A stretch of 48,032 bases of DNA from [Haemophilus] felis (GCA_002015125.1 MUYB01000009.1:1-48032), one strand, 5' to 3'; shown: positions 16,804 through 26,436, counted from the first letter of the stretch. Program-made: numbers and translations. Notes: generated by a model not told the origin, from the sequence alone.

Positions 16804-17349
16804 TCACTGCCCCATTTTTTCCACAGTTTTCAGGAATCCTGCTGCTGAAGAAAACACGGCGGCGTTGCCTTGTGCTGTCAAAATCATATCGGACATTTCT
16901 CGGAAAGCACCACGCCCTCCGGCTTGCTTCAGCACGCAATCCGCTTGAGTTTTGATGTAATCAGCGGCATCAGCGACAGCAAAATTCACACCGCACACTG
17001 CAAAAGCAGGCAAATCCACGCTATCGTCGCCGATATACGCCGTTTGTTCAGCACTGACGCCTGCTTGTTCCATTAATTCATAGCAGGCAGTTTTTTTCTC
17101 TAATTTGCCTAAGAAAAACAATTTGATACCCAAATCCGCAATGCGGCGGCGTAAAATAGGAGAATCTCGCCCCGATAACACCGCTACTTGCACGCCGTTT
17201 TCCATTAACATTCGGATGCCTAGACCATCTCGCACGTGAAAACTTTTGATCGCCTCGCCGTTGGCGTCGTAATGTAGAAGTCCGTCGGTGAGAACGCCGT
17301 CAATGTCGGTGATAACCAGTTTAATCTGTTGTAATTTTGCGTTTAACAT
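16804..17349 (-). CDS. kdsC: Kdo-8-phosphate phosphatase
   Basis: KdsC removes phosphate from Kdo-8-phosphate, giving Kdo for the LOS inner core. The 181-residue protein is a small C0-type HAD phosphatase: DIDGVLTDG near residue 16 supplies the nucleophile and acid/base Asp, then VAVLSGRDSP, and YIGDDSVDLPAF for the magnesium site. Its ATG overlaps the kdsD stop by one base (TAATG), so expression is coupled to the preceding pathway enzyme. Confidence 0.96.
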   Translation of the reverse strand: MLNAKLQQIKLVITDIDGVLTDGLLHYDANGEAIKSFHVRDGLGIRMLMENGVQVAVLSGRDSPILRRRIADLGIKLFFLGKLEKKTACYELMEQAGVSAEQTAYIGDDSVDLPAFAVCGVNFAVADAADYIKTQADCVLKQAGGRGAFREMSDMILTAQGNAAVFSSAAGFLKTVEKMGQ

Positions 17350-18284
17350 TAGCTAGCAAACTCCACTAATCCCACCACCGTTTGATGTTCATCAACAACC
17401 ACCAAGGAGTGAATTTTTTTCTCTTTCATAAACTGCTCCGCTTCCGCTAAATAAGCATTGGCTGAAATGGTTTTTGGATTGGATGTCATTAAATCTTGTG
17501 CGGTTTTCTGCAAGGTGTCTGCACCGTTGGCGCTTAATGCACGACGAATGTCGCCGTCGGTGATAATGCCTTTGAGCTGCTGTTGCTCCATTACCAACGC
17601 CACGCCCATTCGCCCTTCATTCATAATGCTCAAGCAATCCGCAAACGCTGTGTCTAACGCCGTAATCGGCAAGCGAGTTTGCATTTGATCTTTCACTCGA
17701 CACAGCAAGCGACGTCCAAGGCTACCGCCTGGGTGAAACTTAGCAAAATCTGCTGGCTGAAAATCACGTGCTTTAATTAACGCTACCGCTAAGGCATCGC
17801 CTAACGCCATCGTAACCAACACCGACGTCGTCGGTGCCAAATTGTTCGGACAAACCTCACGTTCCACGCTAATGTCCAGCACATAATCGGCGTGTTTCGC
17901 TAAGGTGGAATTTTTATTTCCCGTTAGGGCAATGATTTTATTGCCAAAATTTTTCAAGCTTGGGATCAGCTTGTTCACATCGTCCGTTTCGCCGCTGTAA
18001 GAAATCAGCATCACCACATCCACGGATTTCAGCATTCCTAAATCGCCGTGAAAGGCTTCCGTCGGGTGTAAAAAGAAGCTTGGCGTCCCCGTGGAAGAAA
18101 AGGTCGCCACCATTTTTTTACCCACCAAACCCGATTTACCAATACCGCCGATAACCAAACGCCCTTGACAATGTAAAATTAACTCCACCACTTCAGCAAA
18201 TTGGTGATCCAAATTCGCACTCAATTTCGCTAACGCCTGCTCTTCAGTTTTTAAAGTTTCTTGTGCAATGGCTAAGTAGTTCAT
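17349..18284 (-). CDS. kdsD: D-arabinose-5-phosphate isomerase
   Basis: KdsD converts ribulose-5-phosphate to arabinose-5-phosphate, the first committed step to Kdo. The 311-residue protein has a SIS sugar-isomerase domain (GRLVIGGIGKSGLVGKKMV, FLHPTEAFHGDLG, LISYSGETDD) and two CBS domains (about 200-311, with GIITDGDIRRAL). ATG 18284 is preferred because GAGG lies eight bases upstream and the length equals the Haemophilus enzyme; a GTG six codons earlier is less likely. With kdsC it forms a two-gene Kdo operon, divergent from rnpB. Confidence 0.95.
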   Translation of the reverse strand: MNYLAIAQETLKTEEQALAKLSANLDHQFAEVVELILHCQGRLVIGGIGKSGLVGKKMVATFSSTGTPSFFLHPTEAFHGDLGMLKSVDVVMLISYSGETDDVNKLIPSLKNFGNKIIALTGNKNSTLAKHADYVLDISVEREVCPNNLAPTTSVLVTMALGDALAVALIKARDFQPADFAKFHPGGSLGRRLLCRVKDQMQTRLPITALDTAFADCLSIMNEGRMGVALVMEQQQLKGIITDGDIRRALSANGADTLQKTAQDLMTSNPKTISANAYLAEAEQFMKEKKIHSLVVVDEHQTVVGLVEFAS

Positions 18285-18394
18285 ATTTATGTCCTCTTTC
18301 ACGGATAAAAAGTGCGGTTATTTTAGCCTAAAACACCAAGCAACAAAAAAATATTTTCTGCTACTCTGCCCTATCTTCTGTGCTGAATTTTCGC

Positions 18395-18400
18395 TATAAT
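18395..18400 (+). promoter_or_regulatory. -10 box of rnpB
   Basis: A perfect TATAAT lies 10 bases before the inferred 5' end of RNase P RNA. No strong -35 hexamer is visible 16-18 bases upstream. Confidence 0.7.
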
Positions 18401-18409
18401 CCGCCCCCT

Positions 18410-18784
<375 letters not shown>

Positions 18785-18805
18785 TTTTCAATTCTTCAAT
18801 ACAAC

Positions 18806-18835
18806 TTCGCCCTCTTTAATCACAAAGAGGGCGAA
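18806..18835. terminator. Terminator between rnpB and dld
   Basis: Perfect 12-bp stem TTCGCCCTCTTT (18806-18817) / AAAGAGGGCGAA (18824-18835). It lies between the convergent rnpB and dld; the dld stop is 5 bases away. Confidence 0.85.
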
Positions 18836-18839
18836 TTGT

Positions 18840-20531
18840 TTATTTCCAGTATTTTTTCTTAGAAGTCATCCCTATACCAGGATTGAAACTGTTGGTAGGG
18901 TCTAAACTTTTATAGAATTTTTTCAAATCCGGTTTGGCGTGATACAAGTGCCCTACATTATGTTCTGCTGGATACTGTGCCCCGCGTTTATCAAGCAATT
19001 TCCACATTTCGTGTTCCACCTCTAAACAATCGTAGCCTTTTTTCACAATATAATCTTGATGGAAAACATGGCACATAAAATGTCCGTAGTACAATTTGTG
19101 GCTGATTTTGTTATCTAGCGCCGACGGCAACACCTCAAACCATTCCTTATCATTACGGCGTAAAGCAATGTCCAACGCCACAATATCTTCCACCTCATCA
19201 GAATGAATAGCACGGTATCGCACCGCCGCCGACGCCACCGCAAAACGATGCAACATGGCTGCTTGGCTTTCCTCTGCGTTACATTCAAAATAACCGCCCT
19301 TGGTTTGATCACTGAAATAATTTTTGAGGTACGTTCTAGCTTCTTCCACGCCGACGCCACCCATTTTCACAATCAAATGATGTTCATATTGATCACGATA
19401 TTGACGCAAGCTTTCTGGCAAATGCTGTGGCAAAAATTTTGACGTAAATTGCAACACTTTATCGCTCAAATTTGCAGGCAAGAACGGGAATTTTTTCGCA
19501 ATGCGATCCACTTTCGCTTTTAAGGCAAACAGCGGCGGTAAACGGTGGGTGCCCAATTTTTTAATCACCCAAAAAGTATCTTTACCGTACTCTGCCGCCA
19601 CATCAAAGGCATCGCGGTGAATATATTCCCCTGAAATAGGCAGTTGTTTGAAATTTGCCAACATTTCACGGCGTAAATCCGTTAACACGTCCGTTTGATT
19701 GGTGCCAATATAAAAAACAGCGGTGTTACTTTCTAGTGGGAACGTATCCAAACGCACTGCAAAAATCGCCAATTTCCCCGCACTGCCTGAGGCTTCATAA
19801 TGGCGAGCTGGATCCGCATTAAAACGCGCTGGGGAATCTTCATCCACTTGACGCACGTGATTACAATAGGCGTGATCGTGTCCTTTACCGCAATTTTGCG
19901 CAATATCTTTACTTTGATAACGCTGCGCCTGCAAATTCTGCAAAATTTCTTCTGGCGTATTCCCCAAATCAATGCCCAAATGGTTTTTCAATTCCAATTC
20001 GCCTTGCTCATTAAGCTGGGCATACAGCGCCATTTCGGTGTAAGCTGGTCCTCTTTGTACCAAGGCACCACCGGAATTATTACAAATCCCCCCAATAACC
20101 GACGCCCCAATGCAAGAAGAGCCAATCACAGAGTGCGGTTCACGTTGATGTGGTTTCAACAACAATTCCAACTCATTTAAGGTAGAACCCGGCAAGCACA
20201 CCACTTGTTCCGCATTATTAATCAACTGAATACCGCCAATACGCATGGCATTCACAATAACAATATCACGATCATAATCGTTCCCATTCGGCGTAGATCC
20301 GCCCGTTAACCCCGTATTCGCAGCTTGTGCAATCACAATAACATCCGCCGCCACACAGGCTTTTAAAATCTGCCAAAATTCCAACAAGGTTCCAGGACGC
20401 ACCACCGCCAAGGCATGGCCTGTGCCAAAACGATAACCACTGCGATAAGACTCTGTTTTGGCAGGATCGGTAATAATATGAGAAAGTCCGACAATATCGG
20501 TTAATTCTTTTATGAGTTGATGAGATGACAT
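18840..20531 (-). CDS. dld: Quinone-dependent D-lactate dehydrogenase
   Basis: Dld oxidises D-lactate to pyruvate at the inner membrane, passing electrons to quinone via FAD. The protein is 563 residues with an N-terminal FAD-binding domain (VRPGTLLEFWQIL, AANTGLTGGSTPNG, SSCIGASVIGGICNNSGGAL) and the C-terminal membrane-binding domain typical of gammaproteobacterial Dld (KAKVDRIAKKFPFLPANL). ATG 20531 is chosen because GGAGGGAAT directly precedes it; an ATG six codons upstream lacks a site. Lactate is a major host carbon source for Pasteurellaceae. Confidence 0.95.
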   Translation of the reverse strand: MSSHQLIKELTDIVGLSHIITDPAKTESYRSGYRFGTGHALAVVRPGTLLEFWQILKACVAADVIVIAQAANTGLTGGSTPNGNDYDRDIVIVNAMRIGGIQLINNAEQVVCLPGSTLNELELLLKPHQREPHSVIGSSCIGASVIGGICNNSGGALVQRGPAYTEMALYAQLNEQGELELKNHLGIDLGNTPEEILQNLQAQRYQSKDIAQNCGKGHDHAYCNHVRQVDEDSPARFNADPARHYEASGSAGKLAIFAVRLDTFPLESNTAVFYIGTNQTDVLTDLRREMLANFKQLPISGEYIHRDAFDVAAEYGKDTFWVIKKLGTHRLPPLFALKAKVDRIAKKFPFLPANLSDKVLQFTSKFLPQHLPESLRQYRDQYEHHLIVKMGGVGVEEARTYLKNYFSDQTKGGYFECNAEESQAAMLHRFAVASAAVRYRAIHSDEVEDIVALDIALRRNDKEWFEVLPSALDNKISHKLYYGHFMCHVFHQDYIVKKGYDCLEVEHEMWKLLDKRGAQYPAEHNVGHLYHAKPDLKKFYKSLDPTNSFNPGIGMTSKKKYWK

Positions 20532-20703
20532 ATTCCCTCCAAATAACAAAAGTAACGAAAATTAACAAAATTATAACAACAAAATTCAATTTACCTCATC
20601 TCTTTTTCATTTTTATCCGCTTTAGGCAAAATCACTCCATTCCTCAAACAAAAACGGCTTCTGATTAAATCAAAAGCCGTTTTGTATCAATTTTTGTTAA
20701 CCT

Positions 20704-22146
20704 TTAGAATTTAAACTTATACACCACGCCGGCGCCAAAGGTTGGTTTGGAGGCTTTCTCCGGGCTTGCGGCGACTTTGAAATTGACATGGAAATTTGCC
20801 GTTGGGCGGAAGCCTACACCAAGTGCAATCGCTTGACTACTAGCGTAGCTACCCACGCCAACACCAACCCCCAGTTCACGCACATCTAACACGCCTAAAT
20901 CCACTGACGACATCGCAGCCAATTGTGAGAAACCGCGGTTGACTTTTTTGTCCAATTTTTCAAATTTTTGCTCTAAAATGCCAATACGCAAATCATGTTG
21001 ATTTAAGCGCAAATCATGTTGATTTAAGCGCAAGTCATGTTGGTTTAAGCGCAAGTCATGTTGGTTTAAACGAATTTCATGCTGGTTAATAGAAAGACGA
21101 TTTTCCAAAATACGCAAATTTTGTTTATCGTCAGTGAGTGCTTGTAATAGTCGTGCTGTTTCAATGTCATCTTTTGCCAAATCATGAATGCTTAAAATGC
21201 CTTGGATAAGTTGAGCAGGGTTCTGCATTCCTCTTATAATATCCCCTGTTACCCTATTTACAGTTACAACTCTTTTATTTCTTGCATCATCAAATATCTT
21301 TCTTTCTTTTTCAACAACACTCGCCACATCATCAATATAACGATTTGCACCATTAATCAAATTTTCTGACGCTGGTTTTGTTGGGTTTCTTGATGCACCG
21401 AAGTTGCTTAATAAATGCTCTTCTGTGGCAATCTCAACAAATGGTTCAAGAATTTTTTCACGGTCTGAGTTGAAACTGGCTTCAAATTTTTTGGCGGCAT
21501 CTTTTAGATTGTAATCGCTATTTCCATCAAATTTTGCCACTTCTTTTTTAAATTCTTCATTAAGTGTAGCCAAACCATCGTTTAACTCTTCGATAATTAG
21601 ACGATGTGGGCGACCATTTTTTTCATCTTTTACTTCTTTCGCCACTTTGCTTAACAAGGTTGTCATTTTATCAGTTACTGCTTTCAACCCTTTCAATGGC
21701 TCGAGGTCTTTTATTACATCAACTTTCACTTCACCAGTAATGCCCGCAGCTTCGGCTTCTGTTTTTTTCTTTTTCGCTTCTGCTACAGCAGCATCAATGG
21801 CTTTGCCTGCGATGCCTTCATAAAACTTTTTAATATCGTAAACAAGTTTTGGATAAACATTGTTTCTGTTGTTATTTATTGGTTCAGCAGAGAACCATTC
21901 TTTTACTTTTTTAAATTTTTCTTCTAAATCATCATAACTCCCCTCATCCTCAAAAGCACTCCATCCATCCTGAGCTTCTTCTACATCAGCAAAAGTAGTG
22001 AAAGGCTTAGTGCTGCTTGATTCAGATTCAGGTTGAGCAACGGTGTTAATAAGAAGGGAAGATGCCGCAGACTCTTCATTCGCCGCCACAACGCTACCAG
22101 AAATCCCTGCCAACACAGCAAGGGCAATGAGTGAAAGTTTTTTCAT
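20704..22146 (-). CDS. Trimeric autotransporter adhesin (YadA-type anchor, UspA2/DsrA-like)
   Basis: This is probably a surface adhesin or serum-resistance protein. The 480-residue protein has a signal peptide (MKKLSLIALAVLAGISG..VVAA), a charged, mostly helical passenger (about 25-340) of unknown fold, a coiled-coil stalk, and the ~75-residue YadA anchor from FSQLAAMSSVDLG to the terminal Phe of VVYKFKF. The stalk has about five tandem RLNQHDL heptads (about 353-387); with Leu at a and Asn at d they resemble the N@d layers of trimeric autotransporters. GGAGG precedes ATG 22146. The promoter carries a G8 tract, suggesting phase-variable expression. Which host ligand it binds cannot be told; the passenger shows no YadA-like head repeats. 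Confidence 0.9.
   Translation of the reverse strand: MKKLSLIALAVLAGISGSVVAANEESAASSLLINTVAQPESESSSTKPFTTFADVEEAQDGWSAFEDEGSYDDLEEKFKKVKEWFSAEPINNNRNNVYPKLVYDIKKFYEGIAGKAIDAAVAEAKKKKTEAEAAGITGEVKVDVIKDLEPLKGLKAVTDKMTTLLSKVAKEVKDEKNGRPHRLIIEELNDGLATLNEEFKKEVAKFDGNSDYNLKDAAKKFEASFNSDREKILEPFVEIATEEHLLSNFGASRNPTKPASENLINGANRYIDDVASVVEKERKIFDDARNKRVVTVNRVTGDIIRGMQNPAQLIQGILSIHDLAKDDIETARLLQALTDDKQNLRILENRLSINQHEIRLNQHDLRLNQHDLRLNQHDLRLNQHDLRIGILEQKFEKLDKKVNRGFSQLAAMSSVDLGVLDVRELGVGVGVGSYASSQAIALGVGFRPTANFHVNFKVAASPEKASKPTFGAGVVYKFKF
20987..21091. repeat. Four 21-bp direct repeats plus one degenerate unit (stalk heptads)
   Basis: Units start at 20987, 21008, 21029 and 21050, with a degenerate unit at 21071-21091. 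The first two are identical, and the next two differ from each other by one base. Each encodes one RLNQHDL heptad, so gain or loss of units keeps the frame and changes stalk length. Confidence 0.92.
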
Positions 22147-22184
22147 ACTAATCCTCCAATATAAGAACAAAAAAATCGCTTGGC

Positions 22185-22211
22185 AATTTACCCCCCCCGC
22201 GCAAAAGTCAA
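22185..22211 (-). promoter_or_regulatory. Promoter of the trimeric adhesin with a G8 tract between -35 and -10
   Basis: On the minus strand, -35 TTGACT (22206-22211) is followed by a 15-nt spacer (22191-22205) made of TTTGCGC plus eight G, then -10 TAAATT (22185-22190). The start codon is 39 bases further on with GGAGG before it. Slippage in the G tract would change the spacer: 15 nt now, 17 nt (optimum) with ten G. That is the layout of known promoter-spacer phase variation. Confidence 0.75.
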
Positions 22212-22417
22212 GTGAAATTTACTTATCTTAAGCTTAATTTTCATTAAAAAAATTAATAATTATTTTTGCTATTTCACAATGCAACAAATGAGAAAAGTTT
22301 TCATTTAATTTGGTTTTTGGCTAGCGTAAACAAGGGGACTTTTGTAAAATAGCCCACAAGTTTAGCCCACCAAAAAGTGCGGTTGAAATTTTTGTTATTT
22401 TATTTATTGGAGTCACT

Positions 22418-23548
22418 ATGGCTTATACTACTTTTTCACAAACAAAAAACGATCAATTAAAAGAACCGATGTTCTTTGGGCAAAACGTGAACGTTGCACG
22501 TTATGACCAACAAAAATATGAAACTTTTGAGAAATTAATCGAAAAACAACTTTCCTTTTTCTGGCGTCCTGAAGAAGTGGATGTGTCGCAAGATCGCATT
22601 GACTATCAAGCCCTGCCTGAACACGAAAAACATATCTTTATCAGCAACTTAAAATACCAAACCTTACTGGATTCCATTCAAGGACGTAGTCCAAATGTGG
22701 CGTTGTTGCCGTTGGTGTCCATTCCTGAATTAGAAACTTGGATTGAAACTTGGACCTTCTCTGAAACCATTCACTCTCGTTCTTACACCCATATTATTCG
22801 CAATATCGTAAACGACCCATCAATTATTTTTGATGATATTGTGACCAACGAAGAAATCATTAAACGTGCCAAAGACATTTCTTGCTACTACGATGATTTA
22901 ATTCGTGATACCCAACTTTACACCCTTTATGGTGAAGGCACTTACACTGTTGACGGACAAGAATGTAAAGTCACTTTACGCAATCTAAAACGCCAACTTT
23001 ACCTTTGCTTAATGAGCGTTAACGCCCTTGAAGCCATTCGTTTCTATGTGTCTTTCGCTTGTTCCTTTGCCTTTGCAGAACGCAAATTAATGGAAGGCAA
23101 TGCGAAAATCATTAAATTTATCGCTCGTGATGAAGCCTTGCACTTAACAGGTACACAACACATTTTGAACATTATGGCGTCAGGACAAGACGATCCTGAA
23201 ATGGCAGAAATTGTGGAAGAATGTAAACAAGAAGCCTACGATTTATTCGTGGCGGCGGCAGAGCAAGAAAAAGAATGGGCGGATTATTTGTTCAAAGACG
23301 GTTCAATGATCGGCTTGAACAAAGATATTTTGGTGCAATATGTGGAATACATCACCAACATTCGTATGCAGGCGGTAGGCTTGCCGTTACCGTTCCAAGC
23401 GCGTTCCAACCCAATTCCTTGGATTAATGCGTGGTTGGTTTCTGATAACGTACAGGTGGCGCCGCAAGAAGTGGAAGTGAGTTCTTATCTTGTAGGGCAA
23501 ATTGATTCTAAAGTTGATACCAAAGATTTCGACGATTTCGATCTTTAA
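22418..23548 (+). CDS. nrdB: Class Ia ribonucleotide reductase small subunit
   Basis: NrdB holds the diferric-tyrosyl radical cofactor used to make deoxyribonucleotides with NrdA. The 376-residue protein has the radical-site segment [15 protein letters not shown] with iron ligands Glu116 and His119 and the radical Tyr123, and the second ligand set in [14 protein letters not shown]. The C-terminus ends DDFDL, the tail that docks into NrdA. GGAG lies 6 bases before the ATG. No nrdA is adjacent: upstream lies the divergent adhesin gene. yfaE follows, separated by an uptake-sequence hairpin. An exact uptake sequence lies at 22375-22383, just before the gene. Confidence 0.97.
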   Translation: MAYTTFSQTKNDQLKEPMFFGQNVNVARYDQQKYETFEKLIEKQLSFFWRPEEVDVSQDRIDYQALPEHEKHIFISNLKYQTLLDSIQGRSPNVALLPLVSIPELETWIETWTFSETIHSRSYTHIIRNIVNDPSIIFDDIVTNEEIIKRAKDISCYYDDLIRDTQLYTLYGEGTYTVDGQECKVTLRNLKRQLYLCLMSVNALEAIRFYVSFACSFAFAERKLMEGNAKIIKFIARDEALHLTGTQHILNIMASGQDDPEMAEIVEECKQEAYDLFVAAAEQEKEWADYLFKDGSMIGLNKDILVQYVEYITNIRMQAVGLPLPFQARSNPIPWINAWLVSDNVQVAPQEVEVSSYLVGQIDSKVDTKDFDDFDL

Positions 23549-23562
23549 TTTTCATTCAATCT

Positions 23563-23597
23563 ACCGCACTTTTGTTCCCACTAAAGTGCGGTTCTTT
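23563..23597 (+). terminator. Inverted uptake-sequence pair between nrdB and yfaE
   Basis: ACCGCACTTT (23563-23572) pairs perfectly with AAAGTGCGGT (23583-23592) over a 10-nt loop, then TCTTTTTT. Both arms are exact uptake sequences. It should attenuate read-through from nrdB into yfaE. Confidence 0.8.
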
Positions 23598-23628
23598 TTT
23601 CCTTGTTTTTAGCCTAATCAAACACAAA

Positions 23629-23877
23629 ATGAAAATTCACTTGATTCACAGCCAAATTACCTTAGAACATGATAATCGTATCTCGTTATTATCTCGCTTA
23701 GAACAAAATGGAATTTTCCACGAATATCAATGTCGAGCGGGTTATTGCGGCTCTTGTCGAGTGAAAATAAGAAAAGGCAAGGTGTCATATAAAGAACCGC
23801 CCCTCGCTTTTGTTCAACCGAAGGAAATTTTGCTTTGTTGCTGTCAAGTTGAGGAGGATTTGGAGATTGAGATGTGA
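23629..23877 (+). CDS. yfaE: 2Fe-2S ferredoxin YfaE
   Basis: YfaE is a small ferredoxin that helps assemble and regenerate the diferric-tyrosyl cofactor of NrdB. The 82-residue protein has cluster ligands Cys35, Cys40 and Cys43 in CRAGYCGSC, with the fourth among the CCC at residues 70-72, the usual C-x4-C-x2-C-x(~28)-C pattern. ATG 23629 is chosen because it gives the normal short N-terminus; the frame is open upstream into the terminator hairpin. No clear ribosome binding site is seen. Its position behind nrdB supports the role. Confidence 0.92.
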   Translation: MKIHLIHSQITLEHDNRISLLSRLEQNGIFHEYQCRAGYCGSCRVKIRKGKVSYKEPPLAFVQPKEILLCCCQVEEDLEIEM

Positions 23878-23891
23878 ATTATTAAACAAAA

Positions 23892-23927
23892 AAGACAACC
23901 TTCTAATTCAAACTAAAAGGCTGTCTT
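23892..23927. terminator. Terminator between yfaE and ilvH
   Basis: Stem AAGACAACCTT (23892-23902) / AAGGCTGTCTT (23917-23927), one mismatch, preceded by A-rich sequence. It lies between convergent genes and probably serves ilvH on the minus strand. Confidence 0.65.
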
Positions 23928-23948
23928 GATAAGATTTTCAAAGCAATG

Positions 23949-24440
23949 CTAAACCAAATTCCTTTCGCCTCGGGATAAACTAATTAATCCTGAACGTACG
24001 ATTTCTAATACGGTCATATTTTCTTTCACAGCTTTGATAAAAGCATCCAGTTTGTCTTTTGTACCAGTGAGTTGCACGGTGTAAGACTTGCTTGTGATGT
24101 CAACAATTTGTCCACGGAAAATATCTGCCATACGTTTGAGTTCATCACGATCTGCCCCTTGTACTCGCACTTTAATCAGCATAACTTCTCTTTCAACGTG
24201 TTCAATATCGCTCAGGCTCATTACCTTGAATACATCGACTAATTTGTGCAACTGTTTTTCAATCTGTTCTAGCACTTGTTCGTCGCCGTAAGCTTCAATA
24301 GTCATTCTCGACAATGTAGGATCGTCTGTGGGTGCTACCGTTAAACTTTCTATATTAAAGGCTCGTTGTGAAAATAGACCGACAACACGAGATAACGCAC
24401 CAGATTCATTTTCCAGTAAAACCGATAAAATTCTACGCAT
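23949..24440 (-). CDS. ilvH: Acetolactate synthase small (regulatory) subunit
   Basis: IlvH activates the catalytic subunit and gives valine feedback inhibition of branched-chain amino acid synthesis. The 163-residue protein starts [20 protein letters not shown], an ACT domain (residues about 4-76) with the [11 protein letters not shown] segment near the valine site, followed by the second ACT-like domain. It overlaps the ilvI stop by 8 bases, with AAGGAGG inside ilvI as its ribosome binding site. Confidence 0.96.
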   Translation of the reverse strand: MRRILSVLLENESGALSRVVGLFSQRAFNIESLTVAPTDDPTLSRMTIEAYGDEQVLEQIEKQLHKLVDVFKVMSLSDIEHVEREVMLIKVRVQGADRDELKRMADIFRGQIVDITSKSYTVQLTGTKDKLDAFIKAVKENMTVLEIVRSGLISLSRGERNLV

Positions 24441-26154
24441 TTTTATCCTCCTTTGTTAAAAGCATTTCGTTCATTGCACCGCCACGAATTTGCATTGGAT
24501 AAACGTGTTCCGTTGCATCTACGTTAATATCAACAAAAACTAAGCGATCCTTGATAGCAAAAGCTTCGGCTAATTTTGTTTCTAATTCATTTAAATGATC
24601 AATTTGAATGCCGATATGCCCATAGGCTTCTGCAAGTTTGACAAAATTTGGTAAAGAGTCCATATAGGATTGGGAGTGGCGTCCTGAATAAATCAAATCT
24701 TGCCACTGTTTTACCATTCCCAAAAAGCGATTGTTTAGGCTAATGATCACCACTGGAATGCCGTATTGTTTTGCTGTTGATAATTCTTGAATGTTCATTT
24801 GTATGCTACCGTCGCCAGTAACGCAAATTACCGTGGCATCGGGGTGAGCGAGCTTAACGCCCATTGCCGCTGGCAAGCCAAATCCCATTGTGCCTAGCCC
24901 GCCTGAATTAATCCAGCGACGAGGTTTGTCAAAGGGATAGTGAAGGGCGGCGAACATTTGATGCTGCCCCACATCCGAGGCAACGAAGGCATCCCCTTGC
25001 GTGAGACGATAGACTGCTTCAATCACTTGTTGCGGTTTTATTACTTCACTATTACGGTCAAAATCTAAGCATTTCACTGCACGCCATTGGGCGATTTGCT
25101 CCCACCATTCCTCAATAGGAACCTGTGATCTCACTAAGTTTTCTTCTTCAAGTAAGGTTAAAAATTCGGTTAACACATTATCTGCACTTCCTACGATGGG
25201 GATCGCCGCTGGCACATTTTTGGAAATGGACGTTGGGTCAATATCAATATGAATGACTTTTGCGTTTGGACAATATTTCGCCAAATTATTCGTAGTGCGA
25301 TCATCAAAACGTACACCGACGCCGATAATTAAATCGCTATGGTGCATTGCGTTATTGGCTTCAAAAGTGCCGTGCATTCCTAACATACCTAAGCATTGCT
25401 TATCGGTGCTTGGATAGGCACCCAATCCCATAAGAGACGTGGTGACAGGTAAATTTAGTGTTTGCGCAAATTGGATTAATTTTTCATGACATTCGGCACT
25501 AATGGCACCGCCACCAACAAATAACACTGGCTTTTTCGCCACTAAAATCGCTTTTAATGCTTTTTTAATTTGTCCTTTATGCCCTTGAATCGTTGGATTA
25601 TAAGAACGTAATTCCACTTTTTCAGGATAATGATAAACATAGGAATTGGCTGGATTCATCACATCTTTCGGTAAATCAATGACCACAGGGCCTGGGCGTC
25701 CTGTTGAGGCAATGTAAAATGCTTTTTTTATCGTAGCTGGAATGTCTTCCGCTCGTTTTACCAAAAAACTGTGTTTCACCACAGGGCGAGAAATGCCCAC
25801 CATATCGCATTCCTGAAAAGCATCGCTGCCAATTAAATTGGACATCACTTGCCCCGAAAGAATCACCATTGGAATAGAATCCATATACGCCGTCGCAATG
25901 CCTGTAATAGTGTTTGTTGCCCCAGGTCCTGAAGTAACCAGCACACAGCCAACTTTTCCCGTAGAACGAGCATAACCATCCGCCATATGTACCGCCGCCT
26001 GTTCGTGCCGAACTAAAATATGCTCAATGCCACCTAAAGTATGAATGGCATCATAAATATCTAAAACAGAACCGCCGGGGTAACCAAATAAAAATTTAAC
26101 GCCTTCATCACGCAAAGATTGCACAACCATTTCGGCACCAGATAATTTTTTCAT
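24433..26154 (-). CDS. ilvI: Acetolactate synthase large (catalytic) subunit, isozyme III
   Basis: IlvI condenses two pyruvates, or pyruvate with 2-oxobutyrate, using thiamine diphosphate and FAD. The 573-residue protein has the N-terminal TPP domain with catalytic Glu in [17 protein letters not shown], the FAD region ([12 protein letters not shown]) and the C-terminal TPP motif [15 protein letters not shown] ending in NN about 28 residues on. ATG 26154 has GAGG five bases upstream; a GTG two codons earlier is less likely. No leader peptide rich in branched-chain residues was found upstream, arguing against classical attenuation. Confidence 0.96.
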   Translation of the reverse strand: MKKLSGAEMVVQSLRDEGVKFLFGYPGGSVLDIYDAIHTLGGIEHILVRHEQAAVHMADGYARSTGKVGCVLVTSGPGATNTITGIATAYMDSIPMVILSGQVMSNLIGSDAFQECDMVGISRPVVKHSFLVKRAEDIPATIKKAFYIASTGRPGPVVIDLPKDVMNPANSYVYHYPEKVELRSYNPTIQGHKGQIKKALKAILVAKKPVLFVGGGAISAECHEKLIQFAQTLNLPVTTSLMGLGAYPSTDKQCLGMLGMHGTFEANNAMHHSDLIIGVGVRFDDRTTNNLAKYCPNAKVIHIDIDPTSISKNVPAAIPIVGSADNVLTEFLTLLEEENLVRSQVPIEEWWEQIAQWRAVKCLDFDRNSEVIKPQQVIEAVYRLTQGDAFVASDVGQHQMFAALHYPFDKPRRWINSGGLGTMGFGLPAAMGVKLAHPDATVICVTGDGSIQMNIQELSTAKQYGIPVVIISLNNRFLGMVKQWQDLIYSGRHSQSYMDSLPNFVKLAEAYGHIGIQIDHLNELETKLAEAFAIKDRLVFVDINVDATEHVYPMQIRGGAMNEMLLTKEDKNA

Positions 26155-26360
26155 ATTCACCTCGCCACGCTACTTTGAGCGTTGAAAGAAAATTAATGGA
26201 AATAATAGAAATAGATGAAGTTATTTGTACCCAAAAGTGAAAATGTTGTCTATTAAATTTTTAATCCAAACACTGATAAAAGCACTTTGAAATCTATATA
26301 AATAACTATGGATTTCTATTTTTTCAGTGATTAATAAATGAAAATAAAAGAAAGGCATAA

Positions 26361-26385
26361 AAAATGCGACGTTTTGTCGCATTTT
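26361..26385 (-). terminator. Terminator downstream of nhaC
   Basis: Perfect stem AAAATGCGAC (26361-26370) / GTCGCATTTT (26376-26385) with a 5-nt loop. On the minus strand the T-rich side follows the stem. It lies between nhaC and ilvI, so ilvIH needs its own promoter in 26155-26360, where I found no convincing one. Confidence 0.8.
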
Positions 26386-26420
26386 ATAAAATAACTGATT
26401 TTTTGAAATTTATTTTATTT

Positions 26421-26436
26421 TGTGATCAAAATCACA
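26421..26436. promoter_or_regulatory. Consensus-like CRP half-sites
   Basis: TGTGA-TCAAAA-TCACA is a perfect 5+6+5 CRP core, flanked by TTT and AAA as in strong sites. It lies 3 bases after the nhaC stop and about 270 bases upstream of ilvI. It could act on ilvIH or be part of the nhaC 3' end; function is uncertain. Confidence 0.45.

Noticed and set aside
23608..23624. TTTAGCCTAATCAAA shared with 42765-42779 as a regulatory box
   Set aside because: Two copies of an AT-rich 15-mer near uptake sequences in 48 kb are suggestive, but their positions relative to genes differ and no regulator is implied.
26155..26360. ilv leader peptide and attenuator
   Set aside because: No ATG followed by branched-chain codons is present on the minus strand upstream of ilvI, and the hairpin at 26361-26385 fits nhaC termination.
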